From Paracyclopina nana (taxonomy: Eukaryota > Arthropoda > Copepoda > Cyclopoida > Cyclopettidae): a stretch of 64,000 bases of DNA. The position numbers and the translations under genes are program-made. Below, in pieces: positions 1 to 10,757 of the stretch. The notes beneath the pieces are model-generated. The model worked only from the letters and a program-made list of their open reading frames with translations, searched no databases and had not been told where the DNA came from. Position 1 is the stretch's first letter; every line of letters starts with the position of its first letter. The stretch spans positions 5,084,001-5,148,000 of the forward strand of contig JAGUCH010000003.1 of the NCBI GenBank assembly GCA_019096065.1, in the 5' to 3' direction.

Positions 1-281
1 AATGGGCTCCAAAAAAAGAATGGACCAGCAATGATACCTGGAAGGAGGCTTTGTCACATAATGTAGGAATGTACAAAGTTGACTGCCTGATGTGTCACCT
101 TGGATCAGAATTTGAACGAAAAGCTTCAATCAACTCTTTGACACCCATGTGTTTGCACTCCAACAAGTATTTGGTTGATGGACAGTTATTTGAAGCTCCT
201 TGGCCTCAATGGGCAACTGACAGGGACTACCTCAAATCACATATACTAAATCCACGAAGTGAGAATAAAATAGATACTTGA
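1..281 (+). CDS. 3' end of an unrecognised protein-coding gene (partial)
   Basis: An open frame runs from the left edge (first full codon TGG at base 3) to a TGA at 279-281. It encodes about 93 residues, is not repetitive, and contains Cys-rich and aromatic stretches such as VDCLMCHLGSEF and FEAPWPQWATDRDYL. I do not recognise the family. The gene enters from the left, so its start and function cannot be seen. The stop codon lies one base from the stop codon of the opposite-strand EIF2B1 gene (283-285), so the two genes converge and their 3' UTRs must overlap. Seen: an open, protein-like frame. Inferred: this is a terminal exon rather than chance, because the frame is uninterrupted from the edge and stops exactly where the next gene ends. 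Confidence 0.5.
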   Translation, partial: WAPKKEWTSNDTWKEALSHNVGMYKVDCLMCHLGSEFERKASINSLTPMCLHSNKYLVDGQLFEAPWPQWATDRDYLKSHILNPRSENKIDT

Positions 282-282
282 T

Positions 283-1543
283 TTATAGATATAACTTGAT
301 CAACTCGTCACTGACAGCAGATGGAGTCAATATGCCCAGGTCAGTGAACAGCAAGGTAATCAGAGAGGGATTTGTATAGTCCACTAATGGATGCACTGCA
401 GATAAATCCTCGGCATTCTTCAGAGTGCTGGCATGGTACTGAAAAAAACCGCGATTAAAATTGTTTGATACAACTAGAAATCAGTATGATAATGTACCTT
501 GAATTCATCCCTTAAGTCTTGCTGGTTGAGAGGATACATTCGAACAAACTTGAAGCTTTCACAAAGAACATACACTGGCTTGTTGAGCATTTTTGCACAC
601 AAAGCAATTGTATAGGTCCCAATCTATGCAAGAAAACAACAGTAATTACATTTCAGTGTATCCAGCATATAAATATTTCTTTTACCTTGTTTACAACTCC
701 ACCACTTTCAACAACTCCCTCAGCTCCCAAGAGAACCAGGTCAACTTGTTCAAGTATGTATGCCACTGAAGAGTCCAGAACTAATGTGCAAGGAATTCCT
801 ACGTCTTCGAGGTTCTTCTTCATTTCCCGGCCACTTTCATTGCTCGCACACTCTGTCACACATACAAACAGCCTCTTGTTCATTTTATGTGCCTCTTTTA
901 ATGTGGCTAGCACAGTCCTTGAGCGAGAATGCACCAATATCCTCTGAAATAGGGCATTTCTAGAGTTATAACGAAATTACTATTTGCTCTTGAATACATA
1001 CTGCTCCATCTGGAAGCCTTTCAGCACCTTTGGCAGCAATTTTGCCACGTGCACTCATCATTTTGCCCAAGAAGACATCTCCTTTTTGCAACATGACTTT
1101 TCGCATCTCCTCAAAAGGCTAAAAAAACAAAGAAAATTAGAAGTGCATGGATTATTACTACAGGCTGCCATTTTGCACCTTATTTTCAAGTGATGCCAAT
1201 GTAATGAATCTGAGGAACAATGCACAGCCAGAGGTAACACTGCAAGCTGAGCAATCAACCTCATTTTTCATTTGCTCAGTGGCTTCTTTGAGGAGCTTGA
1301 CCAGTTCTTGTAGGGTTGTTGCAGCACATTTTTCCAATACTAGTTTCAAAGTTCTGATGGCAGCCACAGCAGTTGCCACTTCTGGCTCAGATTTTAACAA
1401 TTGCTCAAATGTGGCAGGGACATTCACTCCTAAAATAATGTCTGATGAAATAATCACTTCGTCAAAATGATGAAATATTCACCCATATCAGACATTGTCG
1501 AGTTCTTGCGCTCAACGATGACATCTCCTTTGCTCTTTGTCAT
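283..1543 (-). CDS. EIF2B1: translation initiation factor eIF2B subunit alpha
   Basis: This is the alpha regulatory subunit of eIF2B, the guanine nucleotide exchange factor that recharges eIF2 with GTP in the cytosol; alpha homodimers hold the decamer together and sense phosphorylated eIF2. About six exons are separated by short introns. The spliced protein begins [14 protein letters not shown] at 1541-1543, then has the helical N-terminal part ([29 protein letters not shown]) and the Rossmann-like eIF2B/5-methylthioribose-isomerase fold ([60 protein letters not shown], then [20 protein letters not shown]). The C-terminus ends DELIKLYL exactly as in animal eIF2B-alpha. Length is as expected (about 300 residues). 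The N-terminal exon is divergent, so the start is the least certain part. It converges with the gene at the left edge. Confidence 0.95.
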
Positions 1544-2169
1544 TGTTCCACTCTGTAGTAATTTAGTTTGCGATTTCAAGCTATGATGAGTTTGTTTGTT
1601 AATTTGTTTATTTTGCTGAAATAAACTCGGTCGACAAAAAGCTCATCTCACAATTGAGAACTGAAAAAAAAACATATTCCATGAACATGCTGTAATATGT
1701 TTATGCAAGCTGAAAAGAAATAATTGGTTATTTGTGGTGGAAAAACTTATCAGCGTTTAAGTGCCAAACTAACGCTTCAATATCAAGTTTACCAAACAGC
1801 AGGTTGCCTTAAAATTCTCAAGTTTACCTCCCAGGTGCATTTGAGTTCATACTGCATTCAAATAAGATTTGTCGGCATTTCTGCTCAAACATGAAGCTTC
1901 ACTTGGATTTCTGTTGATTGATGACAAGATTATCAAAGCGAGCAGAGACTTATATTTTTTAAAAGTCTCTAAAGCGAATATTATTATTGTTATTTCCTTA
2001 AGGAAGGTTACGTTAACTATATATTTGCAATTATTAGCGGCCAAGATGATCTATAGTAGTTAGCGGCATTGCCCTGTAGCTACGCTAAAACTAGTTTTCC
2101 ATGCGAGCATCTGTATATGCAGTATCACCTGCTTGCCTCGAAATCTCTGGTCACCTGGCAAACTAAATC
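1544..2169. other. intergenic, divergent promoter region
   Basis: About 625 bp lie between the EIF2B1 start (minus) and the small membrane-protein ORF (plus). The stretch is AT-rich with stops in all frames over short distances. It has no recognisable RNA gene or repeat. By position it must hold the 5' ends of both neighbouring genes. Confidence 0.5.
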
Positions 2170-2441
2170 ATGGATGCCCATCAAGTTGGTTTTGAGCTGG
2201 GCCTTAGTTTGCTAGCAATTATGGTTGCTGTAATAGGCATGTTCATGTACATTAAGTTTTCCGACAAAGAGAAAATACCACGAGAATATTTCTTCAGAGT
2301 AAGAGAGCCTAAAGTGAGGTTGAGACGAAAACTTGATGCTGATGCAAAAGCTAAAACAATGGAAATAGAACTGGTAATATCTTAAAAATGATGCATTTGT
2401 GTAGTTATTAATTTTTTAAATCAATTTTCTATTTTCAGTGA
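2170..2441 (+). CDS. 68-residue single-pass membrane microprotein
   Basis: A short two-exon gene. Exon 1 (2170-2373) encodes MDAHQVGFELGLSLLAIMVAV and onward: a hydrophobic helix (about residues 8-29) followed by a basic, proline-containing tail (KEKIPREYFFRVREP, VRLRRKLDADAK). A good donor (GTAATA at 2374) and a T-rich acceptor ending at 2438 join codon CTG directly to TGA (2439-2441), so the protein ends KTMEIEL. AATAAA-like sequence follows near 2500. I do not recognise the family. Composition suggests an N-out/C-in small integral membrane protein with a cytosolic basic tail. DHRS7 follows 256 bp downstream on the same strand. The spliced stop right after an intron and the coding-like composition support a real gene, but expression is not shown. 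Confidence 0.5.
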
Positions 2442-2697
2442 CAGTGGAAGAAATAGCAGCCCAGTGCAGTGTCTAAAATGTTGCATTTTTAAAAAATCCA
2501 TAATAAAATGGTATGTTATACTGAAATCAGAAAAAATAAGAGGCTCGTTTTTAATTAGAAAGCATATTTGAGAATCTCCCTTGACACGTCTTGTCTACAA
2601 GACTCGAGCCGGGTTAGGTGACTGAGTACAGCTGCATGCATGTTTGTTTCATGCTGGCTAGCTAGTCTACTATCATTGTTGCTGTGTGCCAATAAAG

Positions 2698-4099
2698 ATG
2701 TCCTTTTTTGACATTTGCGCTCTCGTGGCCTTTATTTGGAGTATCATCTTTTTGACTCTTTTGTTCATAATGGATGGCGACCTCAGTTTAATGGTTCATG
2801 CAAAATTTGGCAGGAAAATATGTAAGTTTCATCGATTTCTGTAAGTTTCATGTGGCACCAGAAATAATTTTAAAATATATCAGATGAGCTGAAGGAAAAA
2901 GTCGTTTGGGTGACTGGAGCTTCTACTGGCATTGGAGCAGCTTGTGCAGTTGAGGCTGCCAAGTTGGGTGCCAAGCTGGTCCTCAGTGCGAGGAGTGAAG
3001 ACCTCTTGGAAAAAGTCAAGAAAAGAGCTTTGGGTAAGCCAATTTATAGATAAAGGATGGCTTTCCCATTTGAAATCCATTTATGATGTCTCTTCAAGAT
3101 GCTGGAAGATCACAAGGCCTTACTAGTGATGATATCTTAGTTTTGCCAATGGACATGACTGATTTCAGCAAGCACCAAGAGTGCGTTGATAAAGTACTAC
3201 GCCATTTCAAAAAGGTTTGCTACAGCACAATTATCTGTATATTCAGAGTGGGAATACCACTTTTTTTTAGATTGATGTGATGCTTCATAATGCTGGAAAA
3301 TCCCAAAGGGCAAGATGGGAGCACACTCATATCCAGGTTGATAAGGATCTTTTTGACCTGAATGTTTTCTCTGTTGTGAGCTTGTCCAGGTAACCTACCT
3401 ATTTTGCTAATGTTGTACGTTTCATGTTGCTCATGATAAAACTTGCTTGTATTAGGTGCATCATGCCTCATTTTCTTGAGAGAAATTCTGGTACTTTTGC
3501 TTTGATGTCAAGCAGTGCAGGCAAAGCTGGCGTGCCCTTTTCTGGATCGTACACTGGTTCAAAGCACGCTTTGCATGTGAGTTTTATCAGAAATGTTGAT
3601 TAAATTAAAACCTTTTAAGCCCTGAAGCACAGGGTTATTTTGAGTCCTTGAGAACTGAAAAAATGGCATCTGGAATCAGCGTGACAATGCTGTGTCCTGG
3701 GCCTACTTTCTCCAACCTCTTGGCTGGGGCAGCAACCGAGAAGCCAGGAGAGGTAAATGCTAGTTTGAAATCTACAAAGGAAATAGCCCAATATCTTGCT
3801 ATTAGGCTTTTAATGATAGCATGCGGCCAACTGACAAAAGAATGACAAGTGAGAGATGTGGATTCTTGTCAATGGTTGCAATTGCTCACAAGCTTGAGGA
3901 GGCCTGGATTTGCTTTTTCCCTGTTCTCCCTTTCATGTACATGAATCAATATTTACCAACTTTAGGGAAAAGGTACGAAGATCTGATTTCACATTGCTAT
4001 TTTGATGCGTTTATGCATTGTTTTAGGCTGATGTCAATGCTCGGCCCCAAATACCTTGCAAATGTTAGAGACAGTAGGCAAACTGTGAAAGAGGAATAA
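2698..4099 (+). CDS. DHRS7: dehydrogenase/reductase SDR family member 7 (DHRS7-like)
   Basis: A membrane-anchored short-chain dehydrogenase/reductase. Exons as read: 2698-2821, 2884-3033, 3099-3214, 3271-3389, 3456-3576, 3633-3752, 3806-3972 and 4027-4099. The N-terminus is an ER-type anchor (MSFFDICALVAFIWSIIFLT) followed by DGDL, a motif kept in DHRS7. The NAD(P)-binding glycine motif is VVWVTGASTGIGAA, then NAG (LHNAGKSQRA), the catalytic serine in ALMSSSAGKAG and the YxxxK pair in GSYTGSKHAL. CPGP follows near residue 220. The Asn-Ser-Tyr-Lys tetrad is therefore complete and the enzyme should be active. Known for the family: NADPH-dependent reduction of retinoid, steroid or quinone carbonyls at the ER; the physiological substrate here cannot be read. 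Length (about 325 residues) is normal. Confidence 0.93.
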
Positions 4100-4321
4100 A
4101 TGCCTTTAAAAAAATACTTTTATTGAAATTAATAAGAATTTAATGTAGACATTTTTAATTAAAATTGGTGGTGCAATTTGAAGGAAAGGTTGCAACTGTT
4201 TATTTTGTACTTTAATTATGTTGTGAAAGAAAGGGAAAATTTGCGCTTGATTAAGAGCTTTTAACCATAAGGAGAGAAGCCGTAAAATAGCAATCTGCTA
4301 GCGTTCAGGGAGGCAAAAACA

Positions 4322-4561
4322 ATGGACAAAAGGCAAGTTAGAAAAGTACGCAACATCTTTTTATTTACCCGTTGAATCGCAATTTAAAAGTGATCTCGCC
4401 CAAATTAGATGAAGCAAGACGTTCGCTCCCTGAGATATGAGCTTCTTGGCATTTTATCAGAGAAAGAGGACGTCAATGAATTACCTGCTATCGCTACTGG
4501 GGAAGATCGTTTGAGCAACGTGACTCCTGAAACGCCTCAAAGCGTGCCTAAAAGTACGTAA
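4322..4561 (+). CDS. 58-residue TRPC-tail-like two-exon ORF
   Basis: Exon 1 (4322-4345, MDKRQVRK) joins by a 63-bp GT-AG intron to exon 2 (4409-4561). Exon 2 reads MKQDVRSLRYELLGILSEKE, continues about 30 residues and stops at TAA 4559-4561. The segment resembles the coiled-coil just after the TRP domain in TRPC4/5 and fly TRP-gamma channels (pattern LKQDISSFRYEVLDLL). No channel pore, ankyrin repeats or other TRPC exons are present nearby. It could be a microgene, an exon copied from a TRPC gene, or a remnant. It lies 3' of DHRS7 and ends 61 bp before the end of the convergent UPF3 gene. The similarity is from memory of the family and the splice model is by eye. Confidence 0.35.
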
Positions 4562-4621
4562 TGATTGTTGAAAATCATAATGTAATGCATTTCTTGGAAA
4601 GTAGAAATCATAAATGTAGCC

Positions 4622-6579
4622 TTATTTTGGCGGGATGTCTGAAATGCTATCTTCACTTTGTGCGCTCTTGGAGGCTGCTTCTTTCATTTGCTGCCTCTCT
4701 TTACGTTTACTCGCATAGCTTTTTCCGGACTTTTTCAGAGCAGAATCTTCTTCTTTCGCCAACGATTTCACTTTTTCTTGATGCTGTTGGCCCTGGCCAC
4801 TGTTAGAGCGCCTGAATTCCCTGGTCGTATAAACTTTTTCTTGCGTTGGCTCCGACTGATCACTCCCTAGTTGTTGCTGGTCTTTGTTTTGAAACTTGGA
4901 GTTTCTCCAAGTCTTGGACTTGCTATATTTTTTTCCAGAGTCTGCAACTTCAAGTAAGGCTTGTTTCATACGTATGAAAAGCCTTGCGAAGAAATGCCTT
5001 ACCTTGAGCATTGCTGGAGTTATCTGGCTCAGACGATTCTTCCGGCTTACTGATGGTTTGAGAGCTGAATTTTCCCATTCCTGGGCGATAAATCTGCATA
5101 GCTGGTCGTTCCTTGATCAAGAATTGGGTTCAGCTATCTGCTTAGAATAAAAGGGTTCACGCTCTATACTTACTACCTTGTTCTTGGCCTTTTTCTCAGC
5201 TTGTTCCTTCTTGTCCTTTTTGTCAGGTTTCATTTTTTCTAGCTCATCTGCTGAATATATTTTTGGGCTTTCCTCAAAATTTGGCGCTTCTGGACCTCTC
5301 TGCAATGCAGCCTTTTCGGTTTTTTTGCCCGGTTTACGCTCTGAGTCATTCTTCTTGTCTGTTGTAAAATTATATGATATGTGACTATAAAATAGTATTT
5401 TATAGATGCAATACCTGGTCTTTTTGGTTTGGTACCAGAATTACTGCCACTCTCCACTTGATCACCCAGTCCATCGGTTGATTTATTTGTACTTTCCTCA
5501 ATCGGTGCTGATTTGTTGAAAGCTTTCTTGGACTTTTGCTTATCTGCAATAAGATCACAGCATTCTATTTCAGCAGATTTGACACTAACTGGCTATTATA
5601 TACCAGCTTTGGCATGGTCTTGCTTCCCACCCTTTTTCTTATCAAAATTACTTTTTCCTCCCTTGTCTTGCTTCTTTTCCTCGAGGTTTTCGGCATCTTC
5701 AGTAATCGAGCCAATAGAGGACGTTTTTGCGGCGATTTCTGCTTTTTGACGCTCTTTCCGCTTTTTCTTTGTCTCCTCCTTCGCTTTTCTGCGCTCATCG
5801 TCCTTCTTTTTGCGAGCCTCGTACTTTTCTTGGCGGATTCGAAATTTTTCAGCCTTGCTTTCCTTGATGAAGTTGAGCAAGTTTGTATTTTGCTCCCGAC
5901 TTTTGGCTTCCCTTTCCTTCTTCTCGATTATCTCCAAGAATTGCTCGGGAGTCTCTTGTTGGTGATTTTGCTCTTTTTTCTGAAATTCCTCGACAAAAGC
6001 CAAGAAGTCCTGGTCCTCATCAATTGTATTGGCTTTGGCATCCACCTTTGTTTTCTTCAAAGGATTGGGGATCTTTTGGTAAGGTGCATACTCAATCAAA
6101 CACTGCGACTCGTTGCCTACAAATTCGAAAATGTGCTTATTGTCGTTAACGAATGACAAGGAGGACTTACCCGCACTGTCAATAAAGACATAACCATCAA
6201 ATTTTTCTTTAAACTGGAACAAATCTTCGGTTTGAACAAAGTTCACATAAGCCCTTTTTAAAACGAAATTCAGCTTCTCGAGAAAAGAGGTTAAGTTAAA
6301 TGCGTCACCTAGCAAAGTCTTGGAAGCCGCAAAATACATCCTCATTAGCTGGGACAAAGCGGAAATCATCATGTTCTGGCAGAGGGTTAACAGCTTCGAG
6401 AAAATCTTCTTCTTTCAACTTTGGCGGAAGTCTTCTAATGACAATCTGAAGCGATAGACAGCTTTTTAAGTTGGTTTTAGAAAAGAGCAGACGAACCTCA
6501 CCTTTGTCATTGGCTTGGATTCTTTTGCTTCCTTTTTGGCTTTCTTGGAGTCCTTGACTCCATGCTTGGACGAAGTCAT
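4622..6579 (-). CDS. UPF3B: nonsense-mediated decay factor UPF3
   Basis: UPF3 links exon-junction complexes to UPF2/UPF1 in nonsense-mediated mRNA decay and shuttles between nucleus and cytoplasm. The first exons read 6502-6579 (MTSSKHGVKDSKKAKKEAKE), 6309-6445, 6171-6253 and 5604-6116, with later exons running to 4622. The RNP-like Smg4/UPF3 domain is clear after splicing: IVIRRLPPKLKEEDF, PLPEHDDFRF, ARAYVNF, KFDGYVFIDSAG, CLIEYAPYQKIPNPLKK. Splicing out a 55-bp intron is what joins DFA to RAYVNF, and it matches the family. A long Lys/Glu/Arg-rich charged region follows (middle domain plus tail), typical of UPF3. I did not find an obvious C-terminal exon-junction-complex binding motif; the tail ends SDISDIPPK-like and is acidic. 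Whether it is closer to UPF3A or UPF3B cannot be said. Confidence 0.9.
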
Positions 6580-7070
6580 ATTATTTATCAGACGAACGCC
6601 TCTAGCGTAAAAACAACTATCAACTTTTCACTTTCCTAGTCTTCAGTGAAATGCTAAAATGAGTAAAATCGGAATCGTAAGTTAATATCAGAGAAGTGTA
6701 AACAACGCTACGTGGTGCGATACGCACTTTTTTGGGCTACAGTTGTCTCTTTAGCAAACACTTTTGAAGAGAATTCTAATTATTATATTATTACTGGAAA
6801 TCGCATTTTATTTTCTTCGATTCTACATTGACGATGTACACATTGACTTGACGAAGGTCATAGCCCAATCTCTTTACAACACCCAAAAAATATACATTTT
6901 CTGAAAGTTTATGTTCTTGATAGTAATTTAAAAATCGGCTACGCGCATGTGTCCAGCTTTACAAAAAATTGCAAATTAATAGTTTTATATTCTTGGAACA
7001 TAACAAAATGTTCCATAGCCAAAAGCCTACTAGGTTATATTATACTTACTGATTTGAAAAAAGGATCTTG
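6580..7070. other. intergenic, UPF3 upstream region
   Basis: About 490 bp of AT-rich sequence between the UPF3 start and the minisatellite. No coding frame, RNA gene or inverted repeat was recognised. It should contain the UPF3 promoter. Confidence 0.4.
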
Positions 7071-7880
7071 TCTCATTGCATATTGTCACATACCATAATG
7101 TCCCATAGCATATTGGCTCATAGCAAATTGTCACATAGCAGATTGTCTCATAGCATATTGTCTCATAGGATATAGTTCCATAGCATATTGGCTCATAGCA
7201 AATTGTCGCATAGCATATTGTCTCATAGACATTTGTCTCATAGGCATTTGTCACATAGCATATTGTCTCATAGCATATTGTCACATAGCACAATATCACA
7301 TAGCATATTGGCTCATAGCAAATCGTCTCATAGGATATAATGCTATGTGACAATATGCTATGAGACAATATGCATATTAGCATGTTTAGTTAAATTGGCT
7401 TTTTTATAATTTGCTATGTGACAATATGCTATGAGACATTATGCAAAGAGCCAAAATGCTATGTGACAAAATGCTATGTGCCAATATGCTATGAGACATT
7501 TTGCTATGTGCCAACATGCTATATGAGACATTATGCAATGAGCCAAATTGCTATGTGACAATTTGCTATGTGACAATACGGTATGAGACATTATGCTAAG
7601 TGACATTATGCTATGAGACATTATGCTATGGGACATTATGCTATGTGACAATTTGCTATGAGCCAATATGCTATGAGACAAATGCCTATGTGACAATTTG
7701 CTATGAGCCAATATGCTATGGGACATTATGCTATGGGACAATATGCCATGAGACAATATGCTATGAGACAAATGCCTATGTGCCAATATGCTATGCGACA
7801 ATTTGCTTTGTGACAATTTGTTATGCTATGAGACAAAATGCTATGCGACAGAATGCTATGTGACATTATGTGTGGGCCCA
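7071..7880. repeat. 15-bp minisatellite with an orientation switch
   Basis: About 0.8 kb is built from a degenerate 15-bp unit, TGCTATGNGACANTA. Units at about 7071-7340 read as the reverse complement (TANTGTCNCATAGCA); from about 7341 to 7880 they read in the forward sense, with a short non-repeat insert near 7380-7410. Variable positions are mainly the base after GCTATG (T, A, G) and the T/A-rich end of the unit. Because 15 is a multiple of three, the repeat leaves long open frames on both strands (runs of ICYETICYVT or MSHSILSHS). These are by-products, not genes. The head-to-head arms could pair as a large hairpin. Confidence 0.9.
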
Positions 7881-8600
7881 TGTAGCCTGATGTAGCACAG
7901 AATGTTACTTTATAATTATTCACGCGGCCATATATTATGGGACATCGTAATGTGTGAAAATTTTGAGGACTATCTTGGTAGAAATTTTGACTTTTTTTGT
8001 GGAGCTGGACACATGTGCATAGCCAAAAAATCCTAGCCTATGGCTTCCCAAAACATATTTTCAAAAAACGTCTGGCACTTACATTTTATTATTTTTTGAG
8101 ATTATTTAAAGCAATGACCCCCTCTGAAAAAATAAAGATCAAACGTTTTTTATCAAAAGCAAGTCTGTTAAATGCACTCAAATTGAGATATTTGCTGCCT
8201 AACTTAATATGCAAAATTAATCAAGTTGGCAGTAATCAACTTTTAGCATAGCTATATCTCCGTTTCTGTTCATCCTAGCGATTTTACTATGAAGTAACTT
8301 AAGTTTTATTTTTGAATTTTAGCGGAGGTTGAATCTAAATATCCCCAAAAAATGAGCTGTTTTTGCGCTAAACGTTTTTAAAATTTTTATGTTATTGGAA
8401 GTGATAGGCCAGGATTTTTATCTTATCACCAAATGAACCCTTGGGACGTACGCTTTCAGAAAATATGCAATTCTTGGGTGTTGTAAGAAGTTTGGGTGAG
8501 GTCCTTTGCCAAGTCAATGTGAGTACCTGTATTCGCTCGTGACATAATTTTTGAATTTGATATCAATGCGAAGACGTTACTCACGCTTCACAAAGCAAAG
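7881..8600. other. non-coding AT-rich stretch
   Basis: About 720 bp between the minisatellite and the inverted-repeat element. Frames are short, and no motif, RNA gene or tandem repeat was recognised. Confidence 0.4.
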
Positions 8601-10725
8601 CCCCACTAGAAAAATGAGGTTATAAATTACTCGATTTATAAGGCTTTTATACTTATAAATCTAGTAAAAATCTCTTAAATATAAGAGTTTCATGTCACAT
8701 TTTCGCAAAAATTTATAAGGGAGGGCCAAAATCACTGAATTTTCAGAAGTGAATATTTCCTTCAGTGATGAAGTTATCGGAAAAATGCCTTGATATTATT
8801 CATCACTGAGTACATGCAATTCATTTAAAGTATTAGCTACTTGGATTGGACTAACTTCTCCGCTGTCATGTTTGGCTCATGAATCTGGAGATCCTTACTA
8901 CTTTTTTATCACTCAAGATTTTTTTAGATCATGTGTTTTTACTCATTTGCAAGCATTCATGTGGCAGCATTTGTTGCCATTATCACTAATTAATGCTAAA
9001 GTGCTTTGTTATTCATCACTTCATGTTGCAGTGTAAGTTATAATATTTTTTAAAAATTGCTCCTAGCCTTACCTTCCTTATGAATCGCTTATAAATAGGT
9101 ATTGGCATAAGGCATTCATTCTTATTTTTTGTTTGCATATTTTTTAAAAATTTCCTTGACTTTCTGCTCTCCTATGAAACCCATATAAATCCATTAATTT
9201 ATTAGCTTGACATTAGTGTTTCATAGGAGTACTTTTTTTCCAGCGTTTTAAAAAAAATCATCCAATCATAATTGTCCCTTATAGTATGAGATATTTATGT
9301 GGGTTTATAAGGGTGCAGCCTTATCAAACCCTCATATAAACTGTGAGAATTAGAAGAGATTGCCCTTCCTCAGAATTTATGAAAGTTTATCCTGGATAAG
9401 TTCAATCCTGAACTTGTCCATGATCCTTTTATTCTGGAAGAGTATCAAGAAAGATTCTTTGAAAAATCAAATATCTAAGATATCATGAAAAAATTTGAAA
9501 AAAAATGAATTTCAGATATTTCATCAAAATTAATGCATTTGAAAATTAAGTAAAAAATCAATTATGCAAAGGCATTACAAGGTGTTGTTGTGTAATTATT
9601 GATCCAAAATAAGTTTAGATCAAATAATATTAATGATTCTTGAAATTTTCTGCATGTATTTCAGCTACTTCTTGTAAACAGTAAACTAAAATTTAAAAAA
9701 CTAGTCACAGCGCCATCTACAAACAGTTTATGAAACTATATTAATTATAATTAGCATAATGTAATGAAAGTCTCATGACACAAGCCTTTTATTAGTGATT
9801 TATACGAGAGCGGGTTTTTTCAAAGTTAAGTCTAATTCTAGATGAAGAATTTCTATTTAGGAATATAACATTACTACCAGTTGTAAAAAAATATGCTGAA
9901 AGGATTACAATATCCTAAGCTAATTTGCATAATTTTATAAAATTGTACAACTGTAAGCTATAAATCCCTTATAATGGCATAAAGGATTCATATGTAATGT
10001 AAATTGATGTAGTTCTTGGACAAAAGTTGAATTTCACTCTACTAGCAGGCTACCCAAACTAAATGAAGGCATTAAAAGTAGTGAAATGCATTGATTTAAG
10101 GTAAATGCAAAAAGTCACCCCAACACTCATTTTTATATGACACTATCAGAGATTTATAAGGGACAATAAATTTCATTAAATCTGATTTTTCTCAAAATTT
10201 TTGCTTATCATATGATATTTATTTTTTCCTATCTTGAATAATCAGATAAAGGAGAATCATGTTAAGTTATGTTTTCCTTGATTTGAGCACATTTAGTTTT
10301 TATGACTGTTTTATGATGGACATGTCAGCTATAAAACTCTAATTTGGCATGGGGGTTTTATGATGCAGATGTCATTTTGGAAATTAATTAAGGAAAACAT
10401 AATTTCTCTCTACTAGCAGTGAACACAAACTGTTTGAAGGTATAATCACTAATGAAATGAGTAATATCCTTGAAATCTAAAAATTTGAGATTTCAAATTT
10501 CCAACTTAAGGCACAAAGAGGGATTTATAAGAGTCCATAAGGGACAGAAAAAAAGAGAAAAAGGTCAATTTCAATTTTTTTTTCTAATCTTAAGATAAAT
10601 TTTTCATCACATCTCCACTTACCACATATCAGAGAAGCCATAAAACCAAAAAAAAGTGCAATTAGAGTAAAAGTGATTTTTATGAGGGTTTTATACCATA
10701 GTTATGACGGACTTTTCTAGTGGGG
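8601..10725. mobile_element. 2.1 kb non-autonomous DNA transposon-like element
   Basis: The sequence CCCCACTAGAAAA at 8601-8613 is repeated in inverted form as TTTTCTAGTGGGG at 10713-10725, a perfect 13-bp terminal inverted repeat. The interior is very AT-rich (long T and A runs, repeated phrases such as GGGATTTATAAG and ATAAGGGACA) and has no open frame of useful length, so no transposase is encoded. CACTAG inside the terminus recalls CACTA-type ends, but I cannot see a clean target-site duplication (only AG on both flanks), so the superfamily is open. The right end falls about 30 bp from the TBP stop codon, so the element sits in or next to the TBP 3' UTR. Confidence 0.6.
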
Positions 10726-10757
10726 AGTTACTTTATTTTTAAGAACACATGTTTACT

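Noticed and set aside
5536-6156. Long plus-strand frame across UPF3
   Set aside because: It is the antisense shadow of the Lys/Glu-rich UPF3 exon (Phe/Leu-rich readout of the complementary strand).
7030-7863. Repetitive frames (ICYETICYVT, MSHSILSHS runs) as genes
   Set aside because: They are the two strands of a 15-bp minisatellite; a unit divisible by three keeps frames open without selection.
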